A stretch of DNA of 64,000 nucleotides from JAGVSZ01 sp019137045 (GCA_046347635.1 JAXMFT010000001.1:372001-436000), one strand, 5' to 3'; shown: positions 11,717 through 20,937, counted from the first letter of the stretch. Numbers and translations: made by a program. The notes: a model not told the origin generated them from the sequence alone.

Positions 11717-11892
11717 ACCCAATCCCGAAAACTCGTCGAGGACGCGGAGTATACCGGAACGCCGCGGATTTCCTGAGTGAAAACGGGACGTTGCGCATCG
11801 CCGGCGCGCTCGTCGCCGGCGGGCGACAGCCGCCCGCCGCGTCGACTTCGCGACACGCGCCGACCGTTTGTCGGCGCGCGCGCAGCGCGCGC

Positions 11893-11921
11893 TTGACGCC
11901 CCGCCGCGCCTGCGGCTAAAT
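11893..11921 (+). promoter_or_regulatory. Possible sigma-70 promoter for the DUF1800-DUF1501-gsp unit
   Basis: TTGACG at 11893-11898 (five of six matches to the -35 consensus) is followed after 17 bp by CTAAAT at 11916-11921 (three of six matches to the -10). If used, transcription would start near 11930 and leave a 5' leader of about 250 nt. The -10 is weak, so this is only a candidate. Confidence 0.35.
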
Positions 11922-12007
11922 GCCGGCGTCATAAATGACGATGGCATAGCCGGGCGCGGCGCCGCAACCCGCACCGACCGCCGCGCGCACACGGAATGCC
12001 AGGAGAC

Positions 12008-12031
12008 GGACGCCCGCTGGCGGGGGCGTCC
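12008..12031 (+). promoter_or_regulatory. Stem-loop in the DUF1800 leader
   Basis: GGACGCCC at 12008-12015 pairs with GGGGCGTCC at 12023-12031, allowing one bulge, across a short loop. There is no following U-tract, so it is not a classical terminator. It may be a leader structure affecting stability or translation; no known riboswitch class is recognised. Confidence 0.35.
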
Positions 12032-12179
12032 AGAGGGACGGATCGATGCCACGCCGCACGAGGAGCCAGCCGCCCGCACGCGGGCACCGCGTTCGCCGCC
12101 CGAGCGCGCCGCGTCGCGGCGTGCGACCGCCGTCCGCATCGGCTCGACGCCACGCACTTCCGACCACGAGGAGCCCCGC

Positions 12180-13988
12180 ATGAGAACGACCTTCCGCGCC
12201 CCGTTCCCGGCGCCCGCTGCGCGCGCGCTCGCCGCCGCGCTCACGCTCGCGCTGACCGGCTGTCTCGGCGGCGGCGGAGGCGGCGGGGGCGGCGATCCAC
12301 CCCCGGCGAGCGGCGGCACCGCGACGAGCGGCACGACCACGGGCGGCACCACCACGCCCGCCCCGGCGCCGGGCGTCACGCCGCCCGCGCCCGCGCCCGG
12401 CCCGGCGCCCGGGACGATGCCGAGCGCGCAGCCGACCACCTCCGGCGACGCGGTGCGTTTCCTCGAGCAGGCGACGTTCGGCCCGACCGAGGCAACGGTG
12501 CAGGAAGTGATGCAGAAGGGCCCGGCGCTCGCGCTCGAAGAGCAGTTCGCGCAGCCGATGAGCGGCTACGGCACGTTCACCGACATCAACCCGGACCCCC
12601 GCCTCGGCTGCCCGGACAACGCCCAGCCGAGCCCGGAGATCTGCTACCGCGAGAACTACACCGTCCACCCGCTGCAGCGCCGCTTCTTCGCGAACGCGCT
12701 CGGGGCACAGGACCAGCTGCGCCAGCGCGTCGCGTTCGCGCTCTCGCAGATCCTGGTGATCTCCGGCGCCGAGCTCGAGACGATGCACGGCATCGGCTAC
12801 TACCAGCAGATGCTGATGAACTTCGCGTTCGGGAACTTCCGCGAGCTCCTGTACGAGATCACCCTCAGCCCGGCCATGGGCGAGTACCTCGACATGGTCA
12901 ACAACCCGAAGCCGGACCCGGCGCGCAACATCGAGCCGAACGAGAACTACGCGCGCGAGGTGCTGCAGCTCTTCTCGGTGGGCGAGTTCGAGCTGAACGG
13001 CGACGGCACCCGGCGGCTGGACGCGGCCGGTCAGCCGATCCCGGCGTACGACCAGGACACGATCGAGAACCTCGCGCGCGCGCTCACCGGCTGGACCTAC
13101 CCGCCGCGGCCCGGCGCGGCCTCGCGCTTCCCCAACCCGCCCCATTACCTCGGCCGCATGGTGCCGTTCGCCGCGCAGCACGACACCGCGCAGAAGACGC
13201 TCTTCGGCCGCACGCTCGCGGCCGGGCAGACGGCCGAGCGCGATCTCAACGACGCGCTCGACGCCGTGTTCAACAACCCGAACGTGGGTCCGTTCATCGG
13301 CCGCCAGCTGATCCAGCACCTGGTGACCTCCAACCCGAGCCCGGCCTACGTCGCGCGCGTCACCGCGGCGTTCAACAACAACGGCGCGGGGGTGCGCGGC
13401 GACATGCGCGCGGTGCTGCGCGCCATCCTGCTCGACGCGGAGGCGCGCGGCGACGTGAAGACCGCCGCCGACTACGGCAAGCTGCGCGAACCGGTGCTGC
13501 AGATCACCGGCGTGATGCGCGCGCTCAACGGCGCCTCCGACGGGGTGTATCTGCTCGGCCAGTCCTCGGCGATGGGGCAGAACGTCTTCCAGCCGCCGTC
13601 GGTGTTCAACTTCTATCCGCCGAACTTCCCGGCGCCCGGCACGACCCTCGACGGGCCGCCGTTCAAGATCATGCTCACCGGCACGATCCTCAACCGCGCG
13701 AACTTCGTCGACCGGGTGGTGTTCGGCGCCAACATCAACCCGGACAACACGGTCGCCGGCGCGACCGGGACGCGCGTCAACCTGCAGCCGTTCCAGGCGC
13801 TCGCCGCCAATCCGGACCAGCTCCTCGACCGGCTCAGCCTGATCTTCATGCACAACACGCTCTCGGCGCAGGCGCGCCAGGCGATCCTCACCGCGGTGAA
13901 CGCGTATCCCGCGAACGACTCGCTCGGCCGCACGCGCCAGGCCGTCTATCTCGTCGCCACCTCGGCGCAGTACCAAGTGGAGCAGTGA
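12180..13988 (+). CDS. DUF1800 domain-containing lipoprotein
   Basis: A 602-residue protein starting at ATG 12180 after a GAGGAG ribosome binding site. A lipoprotein signal ends in ALTLALTGC, followed by a nine-glycine run and a long Thr/Gly/Pro/Ala-rich linker to about residue 80. The rest is a DUF1800 domain (AVRFLEQATFGPTEATVQ..., NFYPPNFPAPGT, ending LVATSAQYQVEQ). DUF1800 proteins are large exported proteins of unknown function, usually encoded beside a DUF1501 protein, as here (2 bp gap). The glycine run directly after the lipid cysteine probably acts as a flexible tether. Promoter and leader are described separately. Confidence 0.9.
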   Translation: MRTTFRAPFPAPAARALAAALTLALTGCLGGGGGGGGGDPPPASGGTATSGTTTGGTTTPAPAPGVTPPAPAPGPAPGTMPSAQPTTSGDAVRFLEQATFGPTEATVQEVMQKGPALALEEQFAQPMSGYGTFTDINPDPRLGCPDNAQPSPEICYRENYTVHPLQRRFFANALGAQDQLRQRVAFALSQILVISGAELETMHGIGYYQQMLMNFAFGNFRELLYEITLSPAMGEYLDMVNNPKPDPARNIEPNENYAREVLQLFSVGEFELNGDGTRRLDAAGQPIPAYDQDTIENLARALTGWTYPPRPGAASRFPNPPHYLGRMVPFAAQHDTAQKTLFGRTLAAGQTAERDLNDALDAVFNNPNVGPFIGRQLIQHLVTSNPSPAYVARVTAAFNNNGAGVRGDMRAVLRAILLDAEARGDVKTAADYGKLREPVLQITGVMRALNGASDGVYLLGQSSAMGQNVFQPPSVFNFYPPNFPAPGTTLDGPPFKIMLTGTILNRANFVDRVVFGANINPDNTVAGATGTRVNLQPFQALAANPDQLLDRLSLIFMHNTLSAQARQAILTAVNAYPANDSLGRTRQAVYLVATSAQYQVEQ

Positions 13989-13990
13989 CC

Positions 13991-15346
13991 ATGAGCTTCC
14001 AGATCCTGCGCAGAAACTTCCTCAAGGGCCTCGGTGCCATCACCGCGGCGAACACGCTGCCCGGCCTGTCGCTGATGAACGCCTACGCCCAGGCGGGGAG
14101 CGACTACAAGGCGCTCGTGTGCGTCTTCCTCTACGGCGGGAACGACGCCAACAACATGGTCGTCCCGGTGCAGGGGGCCGAGTACGGCGTGTACTCGGCC
14201 GGGCGCGGGTCGCTCGCGCTGCCGCAGGCGAGCCTCGTGCCCCTCGCCCAGGCGACCGGCACCCGCTTCGGGCTGCACGCGAACCTCGCCCCGCTCCAGC
14301 AGGTGTGGACGAACGGCGACATGGCGCTGATGCTCAACACCGGCCCGCTGGTCCAGCCGATCACCCGCGCGCAGTACCAGTCCAACCGTTCCACGCGGCC
14401 GCAGAACCTGTTCTCGCACGACGACCAGCAGGAGCAGAACCAGTCGGCGGTCCCGAACAACCAGGCCACGCTCGGCTGGGGCGGCCGCCTCGCCGACCGG
14501 GTGCAGGTCCTGAACGCCGGCGCCGCGGTGCCGATGAACATCTCGGTCGGCGGCAACGACATCTTCCTCCGGGGCCAGACCGTCTCGGCCTATTCCGTGC
14601 CGACCGGCGGGAACTTCGGGCTCATGACGAGCGGGGGCAACGCCGCGCAGCAGCAGGCGCGTCGCACCGCGCTGCAGGCGCTGTTCGCCCTCGACCGCCA
14701 GAACCAGCAGGTACGCGCGGCGGGCGACGTGATCTCGAGCGCGGTCAACGCGAGCGCCGCGCTCAACACCGTCATCAACAACGGTTCCTCCGCGGCCGCG
14801 CCGTCCTTCCAGGGCCTCAATTCCGGACTCTCGCGCCAGCTCTTCGCGGTGGCCAAGATGATCGAGGGGCGCGCCACGCTCGGCCTGCGCCGCCAGATCT
14901 TCTTCGCGCAGGCCGGCGGCTACGACAACCACCAGAACCAGCTCGCCGACCAGGGCAACCGCTTCAACGAGCTCGGCCCGGCGCTGCGCGCGTTCTACAA
15001 CGCGCTGGTGGCGCTCGGCATGCAGGACCAGGTGACGCTGTTCACACTCTCCGACTTCGGGCGCACGCTGCGCGTGAACGACGGCGGCTCGGACCACGCC
15101 TGGGGCAACCACCACATCGTGATCGGCGGCGCGGTGCGCGGCGGGCAGACCTACGGCACGTTCCCGAACCAGGCGCTCGGCGGCCCCGACGACACCGACC
15201 GCGACGGCCGCTGGATCCCCACCACCGCGGTCGACCAGTACGCGGCGACGCTGGCGAAGTGGTTCGGCGTGCCGGATGCGGACATCCCGGCGGTGGTGCC
15301 GAACATCGCGCGCTTCCCGGCGCGCGACCTCGGCTTCATGGCCTGA
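13991..15346 (+). CDS. DUF1501 family protein with Tat signal
   Basis: A 451-residue protein. The N terminus has a twin-arginine signal (RRNFLKGLGAITAANTLPG), so it is exported folded. The DUF1501 body (sulfatase/alkaline-phosphatase-like fold by family) shows VCVFLYGGNDANNMVVPV, LALMLNTGPLVQP, VTLFTLSDFGRTLRVN, GGSDHAWGNHHIVIGGAV and a C-terminal VPNIARFPARDLGFM. The FGRT and DHxWGxHH motifs are the usual metal-binding signature. The start lies 2 bp after the DUF1800 stop. gspG begins 16 bp after its stop, so this pair is apparently transcribed with the T2SS. Confidence 0.92.
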   Translation: MSFQILRRNFLKGLGAITAANTLPGLSLMNAYAQAGSDYKALVCVFLYGGNDANNMVVPVQGAEYGVYSAGRGSLALPQASLVPLAQATGTRFGLHANLAPLQQVWTNGDMALMLNTGPLVQPITRAQYQSNRSTRPQNLFSHDDQQEQNQSAVPNNQATLGWGGRLADRVQVLNAGAAVPMNISVGGNDIFLRGQTVSAYSVPTGGNFGLMTSGGNAAQQQARRTALQALFALDRQNQQVRAAGDVISSAVNASAALNTVINNGSSAAAPSFQGLNSGLSRQLFAVAKMIEGRATLGLRRQIFFAQAGGYDNHQNQLADQGNRFNELGPALRAFYNALVALGMQDQVTLFTLSDFGRTLRVNDGGSDHAWGNHHIVIGGAVRGGQTYGTFPNQALGGPDDTDRDGRWIPTTAVDQYAATLAKWFGVPDADIPAVVPNIARFPARDLGFMA

Positions 15347-15362
15347 CCGGCCGGGGCGACGC

Positions 15363-15776
15363 GTGCTGCGACAACGGGGGTTCACGCTCATCGAGGTCAT
15401 GGTCGTGGTGGTCATCCTCGGCCTCCTCGCCGCCATCATCGTGCCCAAGGTCATGAGCCGGCCCGACGCGGCGCGCGCGGGCGCCGCGCGCGCCGACATC
15501 GCCGCGATCACGCAGGCGCTCAAGCTCTACCGCCTGGACAACACCGCGTACCCGACCACCGAGCAGGGGCTCGCCGCCCTCGTGCAGCGGCCGACCACGC
15601 TGCCGCAGCCGGCCAACTGGAAGCAGGGCGGCTACCTCGACCGCCTGCCCAAGGATCCCTGGGGCCGCGAGTACCGCTACCTCAATCCCGGGCTGCGCAG
15701 CGAGATCGACGTGTTCAGCCTCGGCGCCGACGGCGAGCCCGGCGGCGAGGGCAACAACGCCGACCTCTACCACTGA
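15363..15776 (+). CDS. gspG: Type II secretion system major pseudopilin GspG
   Basis: A 137-residue pseudopilin with a short basic leader (VLRQRG) and the prepilin peptidase site G/FTLIEV, followed by a hydrophobic helix VMVVVVILGLLAAIIVPKVM. The body has the GspG signatures YPTTEQGLAALV, GGYLDRLPKDPWGREYRYL and a C-terminal calcium-site region FSLGADGEPGGEG. The GTG at 15363 gives a six-residue leader. It is the major subunit of the periplasmic pseudopilus. The prepilin peptidase gene (gspO/pilD) is not in this window. Confidence 0.95.
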   Translation: MLRQRGFTLIEVMVVVVILGLLAAIIVPKVMSRPDAARAGAARADIAAITQALKLYRLDNTAYPTTEQGLAALVQRPTTLPQPANWKQGGYLDRLPKDPWGREYRYLNPGLRSEIDVFSLGADGEPGGEGNNADLYH

Positions 15777-15790
15777 CCGACGCGGGCCGG

Positions 15791-16285
15791 ATGCACGCCA
15801 CGACCGCCGCCACCCGACCGGCCCCGGGCTTCACGCTGCTCGAGGTGCTGGTCGTCGTGGTCATCCTGGCGGTGCTCGCGTCGCTCGTGGCGGTGCGCGT
15901 CGCGCCCGACCGGCGCCAGAGCCTGCGCGAGGAGGCGACGCGCCTCGCGGCGGTGCTCGGGCACGCGCACGACGAGGCGATCGTCACCGGCGCGGCCATC
16001 GCCTGGCAGCCCGACGCGAACGGCTACCGCTTCGTGCGGCGCGACCCGGACCGGGTGTGGCGCGCGGTCGACAGCGACGCCGCGCTGCGCGCGCGCGCGT
16101 TCGCGGCGGGCGTCGAGCTCGCGGCGGTCGAGACCCCGGAGCGCACCACCAACGCGGCGCCGGCGATCGTGCTCCAGCCGACCGGCGCGAGCGCACCGTT
16201 CCGCATCACCCTCGCGCTGGCGGACCACCGCGTGCGGGTCAGCTCCGACGGCCGCGGCCGGCCGGTGGTCGAGGACGACCGCTAG
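15791..16285 (+). CDS. gspH: Type II secretion system minor pseudopilin GspH
   Basis: A 164-residue pseudopilin: leader ending PG/FTLLEVL, hydrophobic helix VLVVVVILAVLASLVAV, then GspH-like RQSLREEATRLAAVLGHAHDEAI and GAAIAWQPDANGYRF. Known role: minor subunit in the pseudopilus. It starts at ATG 15791, 14 bp after gspG. The position between gspG and gspI supports the call. Confidence 0.9.
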   Translation: MHATTAATRPAPGFTLLEVLVVVVILAVLASLVAVRVAPDRRQSLREEATRLAAVLGHAHDEAIVTGAAIAWQPDANGYRFVRRDPDRVWRAVDSDAALRARAFAAGVELAAVETPERTTNAAPAIVLQPTGASAPFRITLALADHRVRVSSDGRGRPVVEDDR

Positions 16286-16293
16286 GACGGGCG

Positions 16294-16662
16294 ATGCGGT
16301 CCAGGCGCGGATTCACGCTGATCGAGGTGCTGGTCGCGCTCGCGATCCTCGCGGTCGCGCTCGCCGCGGCGCTGCGTTCGGCGACGCTCGCCGCCGACGG
16401 CACGCTCGAGCTGCGCGAGCGCCTGCTGGCGACGTGGGTGGCGCAGAACCGCGTCGCCGAGTACGCCGCGCGGCCGCTGTGGCCCGAGGTCGGCACCCGC
16501 GCCGGCAACGCCGAGCAGGGCGGCGTCGCGTTCGCGTGGCGCGAGACGGTCACCGCCACCCCCAATCCGCGCTTCCGGCGCGTCGAGGTCGCGGTGTACG
16601 GCCCGCGCGCGCCCGAGCGCGCGCTGGCGACGCTGGTCGGGTTCGCCGCGAGGAGCGACTGA
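16294..16662 (+). CDS. gspI: Type II secretion system minor pseudopilin GspI
   Basis: A 122-residue pseudopilin beginning MRSRRG/FTLIEVLVALAILAVALAAAL. The family pattern WVAQNRVAEYAARPLWPEVGT and an antiparallel C-terminal sheet (RFRRVEVAVYGP) are visible. GspI nucleates the pseudopilus tip with GspJ and GspK. It starts 8 bp after gspH. Confidence 0.9.
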   Translation: MRSRRGFTLIEVLVALAILAVALAAALRSATLAADGTLELRERLLATWVAQNRVAEYAARPLWPEVGTRAGNAEQGGVAFAWRETVTATPNPRFRRVEVAVYGPRAPERALATLVGFAARSD

Positions 16663-16663
16663 C

Positions 16664-17290
16664 GTGCGCCGGCGCGCCCGCGCTTTCACCCTGATCGAGC
16701 TGCTGGTCGCGCTCGCCGTCTTCGCGCTCCTCTCCGGCCTCGCCTACCGCGCGCTCGCGGTGGTGCTGGACAGCCGCGGCCACATCGAGCGCGAGAACCG
16801 CAAGTGGCGCGAGGTGGCGCTCTTCTTCGCCCGGCTCGAGCAGGACGTCGCCACCGCCCTGCCGCGGCCGGTGCGCGACAGCGGCGACGCGGTGGCGCCG
16901 GCGTTCGCCGGAACCCCGGTTCCGGTGCGCGCGCACGAGGGCCTGCTCGTCCTGACGCGCACCGGTTTCGCCCCCGACCCGGGCGCCGCCGAGCCGCCGC
17001 GCCGGCTCGGCTACCGGATGCGCGGCGGCACGGTGGAGCTGCTCGCGTGGACCGTCCTCGACCAGGGCCCGCGCACCGAGCCCGTGGTGATCGCGGCCCT
17101 GCGCGACGTCAGCTCGATGGCAGTGCGCTTCCTCGACCGCCGCGGGCAGTGGCAGTCGCGCTGGCCGCCGCCGGGCGCGGCGTCCGCGCAGAAGGCGGTT
17201 CCGGCCGGGGTCGAGGTGACGCTCACGCTCGCCTCCGGCGAGCGCATCGTGCGCCTCCTGCCGACCGCGACCAGGCAGCCGCAGCCATGA
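16664..17290 (+). CDS. gspJ: Type II secretion system minor pseudopilin GspJ
   Basis: A 208-residue pseudopilin from a GTG start one base after the gspI stop. The leader and peptidase site read RRRARA/FTLIELLVALAVFALLSGLAYRAL. The residue before the cleavage-site Phe is Ala instead of the usual Gly, which could slow cleavage. The body is GspJ-like: WREVALFFARLEQDVATALPRPVRD and a C-terminal VEVTLTLASGERIVRLL. Its stop overlaps the gspK ATG (ATGA). Confidence 0.88.
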   Translation: MRRRARAFTLIELLVALAVFALLSGLAYRALAVVLDSRGHIERENRKWREVALFFARLEQDVATALPRPVRDSGDAVAPAFAGTPVPVRAHEGLLVLTRTGFAPDPGAAEPPRRLGYRMRGGTVELLAWTVLDQGPRTEPVVIAALRDVSSMAVRFLDRRGQWQSRWPPPGAASAQKAVPAGVEVTLTLASGERIVRLLPTATRQPQP

Positions 17291-18207
17291 GTCGCGCGCA
17301 CCGTCAGCGGGGCGTCGCCGTGGTCCTCGCCATGCTGGTGGTCGCCCTCGCCGCGAGCACCGCGACCTACCTGCTGTGGGCGGAGTCGCTGTGGCTGCGC
17401 CAGGTCGAGAACCCGTGGCGCGCGCGCAAGCCGACGCGGCCGCGCGCGCGGCGACGCAGTGGGCGGCGACGTCCTCGCCGCCGACGATCCCGCGCTCGAC
17501 CACCTGAACGAGCCGTGGGCGCACCGCCTGCCCGCCATCCTGGCCGAGGGCGCCACGCTCACCGGCGCCATCGCGGACGAGCAGCTGCTCAACGTCAACA
17601 ACCTCGCGCGCGGCGCCGCGCCCAGCCCCGCTGACGTGGCGCTGCTCCAGTGCCTGCTCGCGCGCCTGATCTGCCCGCCGCGCTCGCCGATGCCATCGTC
17701 GACTGGATCGACTCCGACGACGCGGTCACCCAGCCGGCGGGGGCCGAGGACCTCGACTATCTCGGGCGCGAGCCCGCCTACCGCGCGCCGAACCGCGCGC
17801 TGGCGGACGTCGGCGAGCTCGCGCGGGTGAAGGGCATGACCCCGGAAGCGCTCGCGCGCCTCGCGCCGCACCTCACCGCCCTGCCGGAGGAGACCGCGGT
17901 GAACGTGAACACCGCGTCGGCGACGATGCTCGCGGCGCTCGTGCCCGCCCTGTCGGCCGCCGACGCCGCGCAGCTCGTCGCGCGCCGCGCGCAGGCGCCG
18001 TTCCAGGCGTCCGAGGACTTCGCGCGCGCGCTCCCGGGTGCCGCGTCCGCCGCGGGCGCGAGCGCGCCGATCGACGTGAAGAGCCGCTACTTCAGCGCCG
18101 AGGCGATGGTGCGGGTCGGGCGCGTCGCCGCGGGCTACCGCGCGCTCATCGAGCGCGGCGAGCGCGGGCAGCCGGTCATCGTCGCCCTCACCCAGATCGT
18201 GCCCTGA
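17287..18207 (+). CDS. gspK: Type II secretion system minor pseudopilin GspK (two frameshifts)
   Basis: Translation from ATG 17287 gives the GspK N terminus (QRGVAVVLAMLVVALAAS... LWAESLWLRQVEN). The frame is lost between about 17424 and 17450, continues in frame +2 as VLAADDPALDHLNEPWAHRLP, and returns to the first frame near 17670 as LPAALADAIVDWIDSDD. The normal C-terminal half follows (NVNTASATMLAALVPALS, DVKSRYFSAEAMVRV). Reassembled, it has the usual GspK length of about 305 residues. The second break fits loss of one base in a C/T-rich codon pair. Because both halves remain well conserved, sequencing or assembly error is likelier than inactivation. GspK caps the pseudopilus. Confidence 0.82.
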
Positions 18208-18213
18208 CCACCG

Positions 18214-19455
18214 ATGGCCCAGCGCAGCGCCGAGACCTACCTGCAGATCCACCTTCCGGAGGGCTGGCCGGAGGACGAGCGCTTGCGCTGGTCGCGGCGC
18301 CGGGGCGCGCGCGCGGACGACGGCGTGTGCGCGGCGCGCGAGCTGCCGGAGGCCGACGAGATCGCGCTCGTGCTGCCGGCCGCGCGCGTCGCGTTCGCGC
18401 GCGCACGCCTGCCGCGCGGGCCGGCGGCGAAGCTCGCGCGGCTCGCGCCGTTCGCGATCGAGGACGCGATCGCGCCCGCGCCCGAGAGCGTGCGCACCGC
18501 GCTCGTGCGTCCCGGCGGCGGCGGCGAGTGGCTGGTCGCGGTGCTCGATCGCCGCTGGCTCGACGACGCGCTCGCCGCGCTCGCGGCCGCAGGGTCCGAC
18601 CCCGACCGCGTCATCGCGGAGAGTGCGCTCGTCCCGGTCGAACCGGGCGCATGGAGCGTCGTCTGGCACGGGACGGGCGGCTTCGCGGTGCTCGACGGCG
18701 CGGAGGCGATCGCGCTCGACGCCGCGCTCGACGGCCGGCCGCCGCTCGCCCTGAAGCTCGCCGCCGACGAGCGCCGCGGGCGGGACGACGCGCCCCGCGG
18801 CGTGCGCGTCTTCACCGCGCGCGGCGCCGGCATGCCCGAGCTCGAGCGCTGGAGCGAGTCGCTCCACGTCCCGGTGACGGCGGGGGGCGCATGGCAGCCC
18901 GAGTCGGTCGACGCGCGCCGGATCGCGACCGCCGACCTCGCGGCCGAGGGCGCCGCGCCCATGCTGGCCGAAGGCGGCTGGCTCGCGCGGCTGCGCCCCG
19001 CGGCGCTCGTCGCCGGCATCGTGCTCGGCGCCCACGGCCTGCTCACGGCGGGCGACTGGCTGCGCCTGCGCTTCGAGGCGGCCGGGTTGCGCGCCGCGAC
19101 CGAGGCCGCCTACCGCAAGGCGTTCCCGGACGCGCGCACCGTCGTCGACCCCGCGCTGCAGATGCAGCGCGGCCTCGCCGGCCTGCGCCGCGCGGCGGGC
19201 GAGCCGGACCCGGCCGACGCGCTCCCCATGCTCGCACGCCTCGCGCCGGCGCTGCAGTCCGCGAACGTGCGCGCGCAGTCGCTCAAGTACGAGCGCGGGC
19301 AGCTCGAGCTCGAGCTCGCGCTGCCCGCCGGCGACTCGCGCGCGGCCCTCGCGGCGCGGATGCAGGCGGGCGGTCTCGCCGCGCGCATCGAGCGCGTCAC
19401 CGGCGGCGCGGGCGGCGCGGTCGCCACCGTGCGCGTCACCGCGGAGGAGCGCTGA
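18214..19455 (+). CDS. gspL: Type II secretion system inner-membrane protein GspL
   Basis: A 413-residue protein with an N-terminal actin-like cytoplasmic domain (ETYLQIHLPE; LPRGPAAKLARLAPFAIEDAIA; WLVAVLDRRWLDDALAAL), one transmembrane helix (LRPAALVAGIVLGAHGLL) near 265-285, and a periplasmic ferredoxin-like domain to the C terminus. GspL recruits the GspE ATPase to the membrane and binds GspM. It starts 6 bp after gspK. Sequence is poorly conserved in this family; the assignment relies on domain order and operon position. Confidence 0.88.
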   Translation: MAQRSAETYLQIHLPEGWPEDERLRWSRRRGARADDGVCAARELPEADEIALVLPAARVAFARARLPRGPAAKLARLAPFAIEDAIAPAPESVRTALVRPGGGGEWLVAVLDRRWLDDALAALAAAGSDPDRVIAESALVPVEPGAWSVVWHGTGGFAVLDGAEAIALDAALDGRPPLALKLAADERRGRDDAPRGVRVFTARGAGMPELERWSESLHVPVTAGGAWQPESVDARRIATADLAAEGAAPMLAEGGWLARLRPAALVAGIVLGAHGLLTAGDWLRLRFEAAGLRAATEAAYRKAFPDARTVVDPALQMQRGLAGLRRAAGEPDPADALPMLARLAPALQSANVRAQSLKYERGQLELELALPAGDSRAALAARMQAGGLAARIERVTGGAGGAVATVRVTAEER

Positions 19456-19456
19456 C

Positions 19457-19954
19457 GTGCAGGCATTGCGCGACCTGTGGCGCGCGCGCGAACCGCGCGA
19501 GCGGCTGGTGCTCGCGGTCGGGCTCGGCGTGCTCGTCGTCGCCGCGCTCTGGGCGTACGTCTGGGAGCCGATCGCGCGCGACCGCGCGCGCCTCGCGACC
19601 GCGCTGCCGCAGCTGCGTGCGCAGGCGCGCGTGGTCGCGGCCCAGGGCGCCGAGGTCGAGCGGCTGCGCAGCGCGGCGCGCGCGCGCGGCGCGCCCGTCA
19701 CGCCGGAGGCGGCGATCGGCGCCGCCGCGGCCGCGCTCGGGCTGGGCGAGGCGATCGGCGCGGTGAGCGCCCTCGGCGAGGGCCGCGTGCAGGTGGCGGT
19801 GAAGCCGGTGGCGTTCGACGCGCTCGTGCGCCTGCTCGGCGAGCTCGGGGCGCAGCACGGCCACGCGGTCGAGACCCTCGTCGTGCGCGCGGCGCCGGAG
19901 CGCGGGCGCGTGCACGTCGAGACGCTGATTCTGCGAACGGGGGTGGCGGGATGA
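19457..19954 (+). CDS. gspM: Type II secretion system protein GspM
   Basis: A 165-residue bitopic protein: short cytoplasmic N terminus (MQALRDLWRAREPRER), one transmembrane helix (LVLAVGLGVLVVAALWAYVW) and a periplasmic ferredoxin-like domain (ARVVAAQGAEVERLRSAA, VAVKPVAFDALVRLLGELG). The GTG start is one base after the gspL stop; the stop overlaps the gspC start (ATGA). GspM stabilises GspL and links the inner-membrane platform to the pseudopilus. Confidence 0.88.
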   Translation: MQALRDLWRAREPRERLVLAVGLGVLVVAALWAYVWEPIARDRARLATALPQLRAQARVVAAQGAEVERLRSAARARGAPVTPEAAIGAAAAALGLGEAIGAVSALGEGRVQVAVKPVAFDALVRLLGELGAQHGHAVETLVVRAAPERGRVHVETLILRTGVAG

Positions 19955-20895
19955 ACGCGCAGGGAATGCTGCAGGGGATCCGCAACGGCCGGCTCGGCGC
20001 GCTGCTCCGGCGCGCGAGCCCGGCCGCGGCGCTCGCGGCGGCGCTCGCGCTCGGCGCGTGGCTCGGGGCCGGCTGGTTCGTGTACTTCACCACGCCGCCG
20101 CTCGTGCCGGGCTCGCCGCAGCGCGCGGGCGTCACGATCGCCGCGGCCACTCAGGCGGTCGCCGACGCGCACGTCTTCGGCGACGCGGCGACCGCGGGGG
20201 GCATCGCGGTCAGCACGCTCAACGTGAAGCTGCGCGGGGTGTTCGCCGGCAACGCGGGCGCGCCCGGTTACGCGATCGTGAACACCGGCGGGCGCGACCA
20301 GGCGGCAGGCGTCGGCGCCGAGATCGCGCCGGGTGTCGCGCTCGAGTCGGTGCACGCGCGCCACATCGTCCTCAGGCGCAACGGCGTGTTCGAGCGCGTC
20401 AACCTCGAGGAACGCGCGGTTCTCGCGCAGGCCGTGCCGCGCCCGGCGCCTCCCCCGCCTGCCGCAGCGCCGGCGTCGACGCCGCCGGCACCCGCCCCGG
20501 GCGCCGCACCCGCCCCCCAGCCGCAGCGCTCCGGCCCCGGCGCGCGCTTCCAGCGGCCCGAGCCATACGCGCCGGTCGGCGACGTGCCGACCGAGCCGGC
20601 GCCGGCGACGCCCGCCTCGCCGCGGCCGCCCGCATCGCCGAAGCCGCCCGCGCCCCAGGGCAGCGTCCAGGGGCTCGTGGTGTCTTCGGTCCCGCCCGGC
20701 AGCCTGCTCGAGCGCATCGGCCTGCAGCCCGGGGACGTCGTGCGCTCGGTGAACGGCCAGCCGGTCGCGAGCGAGGCGGACGTCGCGCGCGTGCTGAAGG
20801 ACCGCAGCGTGCTCGCGCCGGTGAACGCCGAGATCGTCCGCGGCGGCGCGGTCGTTCCCATCGTGGTGAGCGCGGCGACCGCGCTGCGCCCCTGA
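19951..20895 (+). CDS. gspC: Type II secretion system protein GspC with PDZ domain
   Basis: A 314-residue bitopic protein. A transmembrane segment (AALAAALALGAWLGAGWFVYF) near 30-50 is followed by the HR domain (AHVFGDAATAG...LNVKLRGVFAGNAG, GVALESVHARHIVLRRNG). A Pro/Ala-rich linker of about 80 residues leads to a C-terminal PDZ domain (VPPGSLLERIGLQPGDVVRS, VNGQPVASEADVARVL). GspC connects the inner-membrane platform to the secretin GspD and contributes to substrate selection. Here it sits between gspM and gspD instead of at the operon start. Confidence 0.9.
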   Translation: MNAQGMLQGIRNGRLGALLRRASPAAALAAALALGAWLGAGWFVYFTTPPLVPGSPQRAGVTIAAATQAVADAHVFGDAATAGGIAVSTLNVKLRGVFAGNAGAPGYAIVNTGGRDQAAGVGAEIAPGVALESVHARHIVLRRNGVFERVNLEERAVLAQAVPRPAPPPPAAAPASTPPAPAPGAAPAPQPQRSGPGARFQRPEPYAPVGDVPTEPAPATPASPRPPASPKPPAPQGSVQGLVVSSVPPGSLLERIGLQPGDVVRSVNGQPVASEADVARVLKDRSVLAPVNAEIVRGGAVVPIVVSAATALRP

Positions 20896-20937
20896 CCGCC
20901 CGCGCGCCCGCAACTACCGCCTGCAACGGAGCACACG

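Larger units (their letters stand above)
11717..12179. other. 463-bp intergenic region (FmdB-like gene / DUF1800 leader)
   Basis: No convincing gene is seen here. It holds the divergent promoters of the minus-strand fmdB-DUF502-aspS run and the plus-strand DUF1800-DUF1501-T2SS run. A plausible plus-strand promoter and a hairpin are listed separately. I compared the leader with the c-di-GMP (GEMM) and cobalamin riboswitch cores I know and saw no match. Confidence 0.6.

Noticed and set aside
11930..12179. c-di-GMP (GEMM) riboswitch in the DUF1800 leader
   Set aside because: The conserved core bases of that class are missing; only a GC-rich hairpin is seen.
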